NCBI RefSeq assembly: GCF_001270745.1
Contig: NZ_LFXL01000053.1
Coordinates: forward strand, 1 to 42,701
From: Jiangella muralis
GTDB lineage: Bacteria; Actinomycetota; Actinomycetes; Jiangellales; Jiangellaceae
Length of the DNA stretch: 42,701 nt
Direction of reading: 5' to 3'
Part shown: positions 37,628 to 42,701 of the stretch, one piece after another
Position numbering within the stretch: position 1 is the first letter of the stretch
Layout: each line of letters opens with the position of its first letter
Notes under the pieces: generated by a model
Seen by the model: only the letters and a program-made list of their open reading frames with translations
Told to the model about the DNA's origin: nothing
Database searches by the model: none
Made by a program: the position numbers and the translations under genes

Positions 37628-39434
37628 CCTATGCGACGGTGTCGCCCGCCTGGCCGCCGACACCGTCGTCGACGAGCTGCGCGACGAGCTGATCCGCGCC
37701 GAGGTTGCCGCCGGCTGGTCCGTGCCCGGCGCCCGCCGCCCGCTGCACCGGCACGAGGTCACCGCGCACGTCCGCTTCGGCGACCTCGAACGCGCCATCG
37801 CCGGCGCCGGCGGCCGCGTCTACCGCCACGCCGCCGGCGTCCGCGACCAACTGCTCGACGCCCTAGCCAACGACCTAACCGAGCTAGCCACCACCGGTAG
37901 CCCGCTGACCATCCTGGACCGCATACGCGCCCTCGCCGACCCGTCCAGCGGCGCCGTCCTGCCCGGTGTCGCCCGCGCCGTCGACGACGCGGCCGCCACC
38001 ATCGAGGCCGACCTACTGAACCTGTCCCGCAACGGCGCCCGCGGCCTGGCCGCCGAGAACGCCCGCCAGGCCCGCCAGCCCGCCCCGCCGCCCACCGGCG
38101 ACGACGACCCCGTCAGCGACCAAGCCCGCGGCATCGCGCACAGCGAAGCCCGCCGAGTCGCAGCCCAGCCCGTCGCCCGACTCCTCACCGTCGCCGAGCG
38201 TGCCGCCGCACGCGCCGCCAGCGACGCCGACCCGATAGACGTCGTCGACGCCGTTATCACCGCCGCCGAGTCCGCCAGCGACGCCGGCACCGCCGACGTC
38301 GCCCGCCAGGCCGCGAACCGCGCCCACGGCGCCGGCCGCGCCCAAGCCGCCGCCACCATGCCCGAGCCGCGCGAGGTCTACGCGTCCGAACTGATGGACC
38401 GCGACACCTGCCGCCCCTGCGGCGACGTCGACGGCCGCACCTACACCGACCTCGCGGCCGCGCTGGTCGACTACCCCGACATGGGCGGCTACGTCGCCTG
38501 CGCCGGCGGCGGCCGCTGCCGCGGAACGCTCGTGCTCGTGTGGGGCACCGAGTCGCCGCCAACCCTCGACGACCCCGGCGACCGGCCCCCGCCGGCCATC
38601 CCGACCGACCGCACCCCACGCGGCCCCGTCAACCCGCCACCAGCGCCCGAACCGGCCGTCGACGTCAACGACCTCGACGGCATGGACGACGACACCCTCG
38701 AAGCCGCCCTGCACGCCGCCACCAGCCGCGGCGACTTCGACACCGCCGAACGGTACGGCGACGAGCTGGACCGCCGCGCCGGCGCGCAGCCCCTCACCGA
38801 GGTCGACGAGCAGGCCCTCGTGCCCACCGACGCCGACCTGTACCGGGCGCCAGACGACGACTGGGACGCCCCGATCGGGCTCGACGACACGGCACCCACC
38901 GACGACGAGATCGCCGCCATCCGCGCCGCCTACGAGGAACACATGAACGCCACCGGCGGCGTCCTCGCCGGCGGCACCGAGCCGGCCCGGGCCAGCCGCG
39001 CGATCGACAGAGTCCGCGACGAGTGGGACAACCACACCATGCGGACGTCGCTGGAAATAGAGCGGTACCTGCGCGGCGCCTCGCACATCTCCCGGGCCCG
39101 CGCCGTCGAGGCCACCGACCAGGGCATCACGCTCCTGTCGCTACTGACCGGCCCCATCGACCGTGCCCTCTACTACGCGTCCGAAGACCTGTGGCGCTGG
39201 TGGGTCGACAACCCGCGCCTGTCGTTCGCCGAGTACGCCCTCGGCGCCGGCGTCGACAACGCCACCATGCGCCAGCGAGCCGAGGCAGCAGCTCGCGCCC
39301 GCGACGAGGCGATGGCACGATACGAGGAGGACCCAGACGCGCGGGCCCAGCGCCGACGCGACCGGGACCGGCGGCGCCGACGCGGGCAGATCGACCGCGG
39401 CGGCGACACCATCCGCAACCGGAGGACGGACTGA
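37620..39434 (+). CDS. Mu F-like head morphogenesis / minor capsid protein
   Basis: A 604-residue protein directly after the portal gene, overlapping it. Residues 1-165 are helical (RLAADTVVDELRDELIRAEV); residues about 165-310 hold the phage head morphogenesis core, ending in DRDTCRPCGDVDGRTYTDLA and MGGYVACAGGGRCRGTLVLV, the Cys motif of Mu gpF-like proteins. A Pro-rich linker precedes an unusual C-terminal ~260 residues: an acidic region, a small helical repeat (DDTLEAALHAATSRGDFDTA), and a folded domain (EWDNHTMRTSLEIERYLRGA, LYYASEDLWRWWVDNPRLSF) with a very basic tail. Such an extension is longer than the Mu protein and may be a toxin-like or ejected domain. That extra role is speculative. 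Confidence 0.8.
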   Translation: MCDLCDGVARLAADTVVDELRDELIRAEVAAGWSVPGARRPLHRHEVTAHVRFGDLERAIAGAGGRVYRHAAGVRDQLLDALANDLTELATTGSPLTILDRIRALADPSSGAVLPGVARAVDDAAATIEADLLNLSRNGARGLAAENARQARQPAPPPTGDDDPVSDQARGIAHSEARRVAAQPVARLLTVAERAAARAASDADPIDVVDAVITAAESASDAGTADVARQAANRAHGAGRAQAAATMPEPREVYASELMDRDTCRPCGDVDGRTYTDLAAALVDYPDMGGYVACAGGGRCRGTLVLVWGTESPPTLDDPGDRPPPAIPTDRTPRGPVNPPPAPEPAVDVNDLDGMDDDTLEAALHAATSRGDFDTAERYGDELDRRAGAQPLTEVDEQALVPTDADLYRAPDDDWDAPIGLDDTAPTDDEIAAIRAAYEEHMNATGGVLAGGTEPARASRAIDRVRDEWDNHTMRTSLEIERYLRGASHISRARAVEATDQGITLLSLLTGPIDRALYYASEDLWRWWVDNPRLSFAEYALGAGVDNATMRQRAEAAARARDEAMARYEEDPDARAQRRRDRDRRRRRGQIDRGGDTIRNRRTD

Positions 39435-39649
39435 TGACGTCGACCGCGGTCGAGGCCGGCCAGTACGGGCCCCGCGGGCTCGCGCTGCGCGCCGCCCGAT
39501 CCGGGTACGACGTCGGCGTCATGGGCGGCCCCGTCACCGACTGCCCGTACGAGCGGGACCGTCCCGTCGCGCTGTACGCGTGGCTCGACGGCTACACCCG
39601 CGGCCGCCGCGCGGCCGGCCTACCCATCGCGACCGACGTCGCAGAGTAA
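39434..39649 (+). CDS. Rmf/CrpP-like small protein
   Basis: A 71-residue protein: ARSGYDVGVMGGPVTDCPYE, then VALYAWLDGYTRGRRAAG. The G.dvG..G.....CPY......a.WLdGy..gr pattern is that of ribosome modulation factor and its phage relatives, which often lie in phage genomes as Rmf/CrpP-like proteins. A function on ribosomes or DNA is possible but not shown. The ATG overlaps the previous stop (TGATG). The fold call is by pattern. Confidence 0.65.
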   Translation: MTSTAVEAGQYGPRGLALRAARSGYDVGVMGGPVTDCPYERDRPVALYAWLDGYTRGRRAAGLPIATDVAE

Positions 39650-39659
39650 CCAGCGGAGA

Positions 39660-39687
39660 CGCCGGGCGGAGCGCACCCAACCCGGCG
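39660..39687. terminator. bidirectional hairpin between convergent genes
   Basis: CGCCGGG (39660-39666) and CCCGGCG (39681-39687) lie between the rightward Rmf-like gene and the leftward membrane peptide gene. Short stem, no T-run. Confidence 0.5.
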
Positions 39688-39695
39688 CCCCCACA

Positions 39696-39827
39696 TCACC
39701 GTCGACCCGGTCGCCGACGGCTGTCCAGATCCCGCCACGCCACCATCACCAGCAGCGCGACCAGGATGACCAGAACGGGGCCGAACGCTAGCAGCAGCAC
39801 CAGGTCACCCGGACCCGTTTCAACCAC
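39696..39827 (-). CDS. 43-residue single-span membrane peptide
   Basis: A leftward frame of 43 residues with one long hydrophobic segment (DLVLLLAFGPVLVILVALLV) and a basic C-terminus (RDLDSRRRPGRR). GAGGT lies nine bases before the GTG at 39827; a GTG at 39854, overlapping the stop of the zinc-ribbon gene upstream, would add nine residues. It is cotranscribed with that gene. Small membrane peptides of this sort in prophages sometimes alter phage entry or membrane state; the role here is not known. Confidence 0.5.
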   Translation of the reverse strand: MVETGPGDLVLLLAFGPVLVILVALLVMVAWRDLDSRRRPGRR

Positions 39828-39846
39828 AATGGGGTGACCTCGACCG

Positions 39847-40092
39847 TTACTCACGGTCCAGCGCCAATGTCCGGTCGAGCGACGTCATCCACCCGAGCGC
39901 CCACATCGCGTCAGGGCACGCCCACAGGCCGCCGCAGCGGCCACAAACGAGCGGGCGGCGCCTCAACAGCCAACCCCCAGCCCCCCGCCGGACCGGCCTA
40001 TGCGTCCGCAGCAGCTCGGCCGCGTAGTCGTCGACTTCCGCGGTCGACCACGCCACCGGGCCCAACGTCGGAACGTGATGCCTCATGTACAC
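39847..40092 (-). CDS. small zinc-ribbon-like accessory protein
   Basis: A leftward protein of about 81 residues: RHHVPTLGPVAWSTAEVDDY, AAELLRTHRPVRRGAGGWLL, then LVCGRCGGLWACPDAMWALG with a CGRC/C zinc-knuckle. Proteins with 'CgrCG..WpCpd..WA' are common in actinobacterial phages and integrative elements. GAGGAG lies six bases before the GTG at 40092; ATG 40086 or TTG 40098 are alternatives. It is divergent from the GntR/UTRA gene, so the promoter region 40093-40236 is shared. Confidence 0.65.
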   Translation of the reverse strand: MYMRHHVPTLGPVAWSTAEVDDYAAELLRTHRPVRRGAGGWLLRRRPLVCGRCGGLWACPDAMWALGWMTSLDRTLALDRE

Positions 40093-40189
40093 GGCCAACT
40101 CCTCGACGGGGAGATTGAGGCGCCGGCCCGCACGGATCGGGGTGATGCTGTGGGGTGGGTCACGTGCGGACCGGCGTTGATCACGAGGG

Positions 40190-40236
40190 TAACCACATAT
40201 GTGGTTAAGTCAAGGCCCTGCCGGTATCATGCGCCC
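40190..40236 (+). promoter_or_regulatory. 18-bp palindromic operator and leaderless promoter of the GntR/UTRA gene
   Basis: TAACCACATATGTGGTTA (40190-40207) is a perfect palindrome covering the expected -35. TATCAT (40225-40230) lies six bases before the ATG at 40237. The extended -10 GGTATCATGC is identical to that before 2035. Autoregulation by the GntR protein is likely. Confidence 0.75.
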
Positions 40237-41049
40237 ATGAGTCAGCTACTCGCCGCCGACACCGTCGACCCGCACCGCGCGCGGCCGCAGTACCGGCAGA
40301 TCGCCGACGCCATCGTCGCCGCGATCGACGACGGCCGCCTCGCACCAGGCGACCCGCTGCCCAGCAAACGCGAGCTGCACCAGCAGACCGGCGTCACGAT
40401 CACCACCGTCACGAGCGCACTCGACTTCCTCGCCGCCCGCGGCCACATCGTCACCGCCCGCGGCGTCGTCGCCCGAGTCGCACCCCGCATCGTCCGGTAC
40501 GACGTCGCCGCCGCCCGCTGGCACCAGCTCGACGCCGCCGCCCGGCTACGCCGCGGCGACGACGACCGCGGCGAACGCATGCCCGACGACGGCATCGACT
40601 GGGACCAGCACGAGCTGACCGTCGTCCGCTACAGCGTCGAAGCCGCCCCACACATCGTCGCCTCCCGCCTCGGCATGCCCACCGGCGCGCCGGCGCTGCG
40701 CCGCGAATTCATCGAAGAGGCACCCGGCCTGTCCCGCCGGCTACGCGTCGGCTGGATCGACCACGCCCTCGCCGAAGGGACCGACGTCGCCGACCCAGCC
40801 GCCCAACCATGGCGCGGCGGCACCATCGACGAACTACACGACCTCGGCGTCCCCGCCACCAGCGTCACCGAGTACGTCCGCGCCCGCCTCGCCACCGAGG
40901 ACGAGCGCGCCCTACTCGACCTCCCCGTCGCCGGCGCCGTCATGAACCTGACCCGGATCTTCCACCACGGCGACCGCGGCGTCGAAACCAGCGACGTCGT
41001 CACCGACGCCGCCACCATGACCTACGTGACCACCACCGACATCACCTGA
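40237..41049 (+). CDS. GntR/HutC-type regulator with UTRA-like domain
   Basis: A 270-residue regulator. Residues about 18-85 form the GntR winged helix (PQYRQIADAIVAAIDDGRLA, LPSKRELHQQTGVTITTVTS, LDFLAARGHIVTARGVVARV). Residues about 115-265 resemble a UTRA effector-binding domain (LTVVRYSVEAAPHIVASRLG, APALRREFIEEAPGLSRRLR, VTEYVRARLATEDERALLDL, GAVMNLTRIFHHGDRGVETS). UTRA domains bind small molecules, so this regulator may link the element to a metabolic signal. It is leaderless by the position of the -10. A 15-bp terminator follows. A target is its own promoter; other targets are not known. Confidence 0.85.
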   Translation: MSQLLAADTVDPHRARPQYRQIADAIVAAIDDGRLAPGDPLPSKRELHQQTGVTITTVTSALDFLAARGHIVTARGVVARVAPRIVRYDVAAARWHQLDAAARLRRGDDDRGERMPDDGIDWDQHELTVVRYSVEAAPHIVASRLGMPTGAPALRREFIEEAPGLSRRLRVGWIDHALAEGTDVADPAAQPWRGGTIDELHDLGVPATSVTEYVRARLATEDERALLDLPVAGAVMNLTRIFHHGDRGVETSDVVTDAATMTYVTTTDIT

Positions 41050-41060
41050 CCCGCCACGCA

Positions 41061-41098
41061 CGAGGGCCCGCCCGGGTTGCACGCCGGGCGGGCCCTCG
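41061..41098 (+). terminator. 15-bp perfect terminator hairpin
   Basis: CGAGGGCCCGCCCGG (41061-41075) and CCGGGCGGGCCCTCG (41084-41098) with loop GTTGCACG, 11 bases after the GntR/UTRA stop. The gap 41050-41306 holds this terminator and the next operator/promoter, and no gene. Confidence 0.85.
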
Positions 41099-41179
41099 CT
41101 CATCGACTGACATTCGATGTGAATTGGAACGTTGATCATAGGCGGATATCTCACGACAACACAATCGCCCGGCCTGCCA

Positions 41180-41239
41180 GCTAGCTTGCGGGCTAGCTGT
41201 CGAGAAAGCTTGACGACCGGTACCCCCACAGGTTACCGT
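41180..41239 (+). promoter_or_regulatory. GCTAGC operators and promoter before 41307
   Basis: GCTAGC at 41180 and 41192, 12 bp apart, with TTGCGG between, are identical to the arrangement at 25818. TTGACG (41210-41215), an 18-bp spacer and TACCGT (41234-41239) make a good promoter. The leader carries TGACGGCCCC and CATCAGGAG before the ATG. Confidence 0.7.
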
Positions 41240-41306
41240 CGGAGCACGAGAACGGCACCGGGGACTGACGGCCCCGCGGCCGCCCCGACACCATCAGGAG
41301 CACACC

Positions 41307-41654
41307 ATGAGCCAGCGCCCCCGCGGCCGCTACCGCAAGCCCCGCCTCACCCGCCGGCAGATCCTCGACATGCACCACGCCCAGGGCCACGCCCTCGGCT
41401 ACGCCGGCCGCGACCTGCCCGCCAACGCGTCGTACAAGATGACCCAAGGCCACCGCGAAGGCCAGGCCGACCGAGCCGCCGCCATCGCCCGCGACGCCGC
41501 CCGCCTCACCGACGAGCGAACCATCGTCCGCGTCACCGACCGCCGCCTCGACACCGCCGGCGGCCCCGGCACCGGCCACATCTACCGGGTCGACACCGAG
41601 TGGTCCGACGGCACCCGCACGTCGACCTACCCCGGCACCGAAACGGCCGCCTGA
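41307..41654 (+). CDS. hypothetical basic protein
   Basis: A 115-residue protein: a basic start (RPRGRYRKPRLTRRQILDMH), then HHAQGHALGYAGRDLPANAS, a helical part (QGHREGQADRAAAIARDAAR), and TIVRVTDRRLDTAG...IYRVDTEWSDGTRTSTY. CATCAGGAG lies six bases before the ATG. Family not recognised. It is the first gene of a transcript from the promoter at 41210. Confidence 0.6.
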   Translation: MSQRPRGRYRKPRLTRRQILDMHHAQGHALGYAGRDLPANASYKMTQGHREGQADRAAAIARDAARLTDERTIVRVTDRRLDTAGGPGTGHIYRVDTEWSDGTRTSTYPGTETAA

Positions 41655-41656
41655 CC

Positions 41657-41998
41657 ATGAGCGCGCCAATCGCCATCAGCAAGACCGCCGTCAACCTGCT
41701 CGACCTCCTACAGGCCAGCGCACCCGCCGGCGAGATCCTGCTTATCGACGAGCCCGGCCAGCGGTACGGCGTCATCATCACCAACCCGCACTCACCGGCC
41801 GGCCGCACCTACGTGCACAGCGCCAACGCCCGCACCGTCTGGGAGCTGTACGACGAGGAACTGATCCTGTGGGCCCCCCACGAGCCCGCCCAGGATATCC
41901 CCGCATTCAGCAACCGCACCATCTGGCACGACCGCTGGAAGAGGCTCCGCGGCCGCCCCGTCGTGCTGACCACCCGAGGCCGGACGATCATCCCCTAG
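41657..41998 (+). CDS. hypothetical protein
   Basis: A 113-residue protein: KTAVNLLDLLQASAPAGEIL, LLIDEPGQRYGVIITNPHSP, then ARTVWELYDEELILWAPHEP and RTIWHDRWKRLRGRPVVLTT. It appears folded, with a mix of strands and helices. No family recognised. The ATG is two bases after the previous stop; a terminator follows. Confidence 0.6.
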   Translation: MSAPIAISKTAVNLLDLLQASAPAGEILLIDEPGQRYGVIITNPHSPAGRTYVHSANARTVWELYDEELILWAPHEPAQDIPAFSNRTIWHDRWKRLRGRPVVLTTRGRTIIP

Positions 41999-42001
41999 AC
42001 C

Positions 42002-42040
42002 CCTGCCCTGTGGCCCGCCCCCCGGGACACACAGGGCAGG
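42002..42040 (+). terminator. 11-bp hairpin after 41998
   Basis: CCTGCCCTGTG (42002-42012) and CACAGGGCAGG (42030-42040) directly after the stop codon. The gene downstream has its own ribosome site AAGGAG at 42066. Confidence 0.7.
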
Positions 42041-42079
42041 ACACATCGCACCACCACACCCAACCGAAGGAGCACCACC

Positions 42080-42265
42080 GTGAACCGTCTCGTCCGCACC
42101 GTCGCCGCCGTCTCGTCGGCTGTCGCGCTGTCGCTCGGCGTGGCTGCCGTCGCCGACGCCGGCACCGTCTCGAAGTCGTCGGGCCGGTCCCTGTGCGTCA
42201 GCCCGTCGGGCTGCACGTACGACAACCCGTTCGGGTCGGTGGTGCCGCCGTCGCGTTGGCGCTGA
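42080..42265 (+). CDS. small secreted two-cysteine peptide
   Basis: A 61-residue protein with a clear signal peptide: NRLVRT, hydrophobic core VAAVSSAVALSLGVAAVA, and a probable cleavage site after ADA (about residue 27). The mature ~34 residues (GTVSKSSGRSLCVSPSGCTY, then DNPFGSVVPPSRWR) contain two Cys six residues apart that may form a disulfide. GTG 42080 has AAGGAG eight bases upstream. Expressed in a lysogen it could modify the cell surface, for example in superinfection exclusion; this is speculation. Confidence 0.65.
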   Translation: MNRLVRTVAAVSSAVALSLGVAAVADAGTVSKSSGRSLCVSPSGCTYDNPFGSVVPPSRWR

Positions 42266-42280
42266 CCGATCCCCTCGACC

Positions 42281-42318
42281 GCTCGCCCCGTCACCAGCCC
42301 CCTGGTGGCGGGGCGAGC
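42281..42318 (+). terminator. 17-bp terminator hairpin
   Basis: GCTCGCCCCGTCACCAG (42281-42297) pairs with CTGGTGGCGGGGCGAGC (42302-42318) with one G-U pair and loop CCCC. Confidence 0.85.
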
Positions 42319-42324
42319 TGCTGT

Positions 42325-42378
42325 CTATCTCGCTAGCGGGCTAGACAGGTGGTACCTTGACGGGGTACCGTTCTTCTC
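42325..42378 (+). promoter_or_regulatory. GCTAGC operators and leaderless-type promoter before the last gene
   Basis: GCTAGC (42332) and GCTAGA (42340) are followed by TAGACA (42342-42347), an 18-bp spacer, TACCGT (42366-42371), and ATG 42379 seven bases later. GGTACCTTGACGGGGTACCG (42351-42370) matches the GGTACC boxes at 33973 and 34667. Confidence 0.7.
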
Positions 42379-42701
42379 ATGAGGTCGAGCGACGGACTCG
42401 ACCACCGACCATCAGGAGCCGACATGCAGAACACCACCAGCGTCACGGTCACCCGCGCCACCCTCCGCAACGGCAAGCTGCGCTACGAGGTCGACGGCGA
42501 GGCCCACACCAAGGCCAGCACTCGCACCTACACGCACGCCAGCGTCTACCGCGTCGACGCGGCCACCGAGTACACGACCTGGTCGTCCGGCCAGGGTGTC
42601 ACGTCTCCCGAGGTCGGCAGCTTCGTCGTCTTCCTGCACTCCCGCCTCGACCTCGCAGCCCGCGGGCACCAGGTCGGCGAGCACGAGGTCGCGCAGGGCA
42701 A
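42379..42701 (+). CDS. hypothetical protein, truncated by the window end (partial)
   Basis: Open to the last base. Two starts are in frame: ATG 42379, seven bases after a -10 (leaderless), and ATG 42424 with CATCAGGAG six bases upstream. The region from 42424 reads SVTVTRATLRNGKLRYEVDG, EAHTKASTRTYTHASVYRVD, then EVGSFVVFLHSRLDLAARGH. It resembles small actinophage proteins of unknown function. The double start may give two forms. The sequence ends in the middle of a codon, and joining the window ends directly would not continue in frame into the partial gene at 1-159. Confidence 0.6.
   Translation, partial: MRSSDGLDHRPSGADMQNTTSVTVTRATLRNGKLRYEVDGEAHTKASTRTYTHASVYRVDAATEYTTWSSGQGVTSPEVGSFVVFLHSRLDLAARGHQVGEHEVAQG

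Noticed and set aside
37860..37895. CTAGC-like sites inside the F-like gene as another operator cluster
   Set aside because: Only one full GCTAGC lies here, with no 12-bp partner or promoter, within conserved coding sequence.

Overview
The window is a continuous run of phage-like and plasmid-like genes from a very GC-rich actinobacterial background. GTG starts are frequent, stop/start overlaps such as ATGA and GTGA are common, and leaderless promoters are likely. I see no host housekeeping gene, rRNA, tRNA or CRISPR array. The best reading is a temperate contractile-tailed phage with Mu-like head genes that also carries an integrative or conjugative-plasmid-like maintenance module: a phage-plasmid or AICE-phage hybrid.

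Layout. 1-4.8 kb: end of a zinc-ribbon gene, a DUF6221-type gene, a tyrosine integrase, a small GntR regulator, a DUF2637 membrane protein and an FtsK/TraB-type DNA translocase. 4.8-6.4 kb: terminators, iterated GGTCAGC repeats, and a leftward operon ParA - ribbon-helix-helix protein - zinc ribbon. 6.4-25.7 kb: rightward late block with fused protease/scaffold, cement protein, major capsid, connector and tail-completion genes, sheath, tube, tail chaperone with a probable -1 frameshift, tape measure with a built-in peptidase, LysM and NlpC/P60 baseplate proteins, gpV/W/J/I-like baseplate genes, an H-lectin-like fibre, CHAP lysin and holin. 25.9-31.0 kb: RecA-like ATPase, replication initiator with internal iterons, RuvC-like resolvase and an XRE regulator. 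31.2-39.6 kb: terminase, small accessory genes, DUF935 portal, Mu F-like head protein and an Rmf-like protein. 39.7-42.7 kb: two small leftward genes, a GntR/UTRA regulator with a perfect 18-bp palindrome at its promoter, and small early-type genes, the last running off the end.

How it fits together. If the ends belong to one circle, the order is the usual terminase - portal - F - protease - capsid - tail - lysis - replication, with about 10 kb of integrase, GntR, translocase and partition genes inserted in the middle of the head operon. Circularity is not shown by the sequence: the two end genes do not join in frame as given.

The regulatory DNA is the most striking part. Seven intergenic regions carry GCTAGC hexamers, often exactly 12 bp apart, next to promoters and upstream of parA. 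A second family, a 54-nt element placed at a fixed distance from the ATG, precedes five late genes that lack a Shine-Dalgarno and may be an undescribed leaderless late promoter. A third set, CGGTAYCG-like octamers, is dense from the integrase end to the middle of the translocase gene. The replication initiator gene contains an origin-like iteron array.
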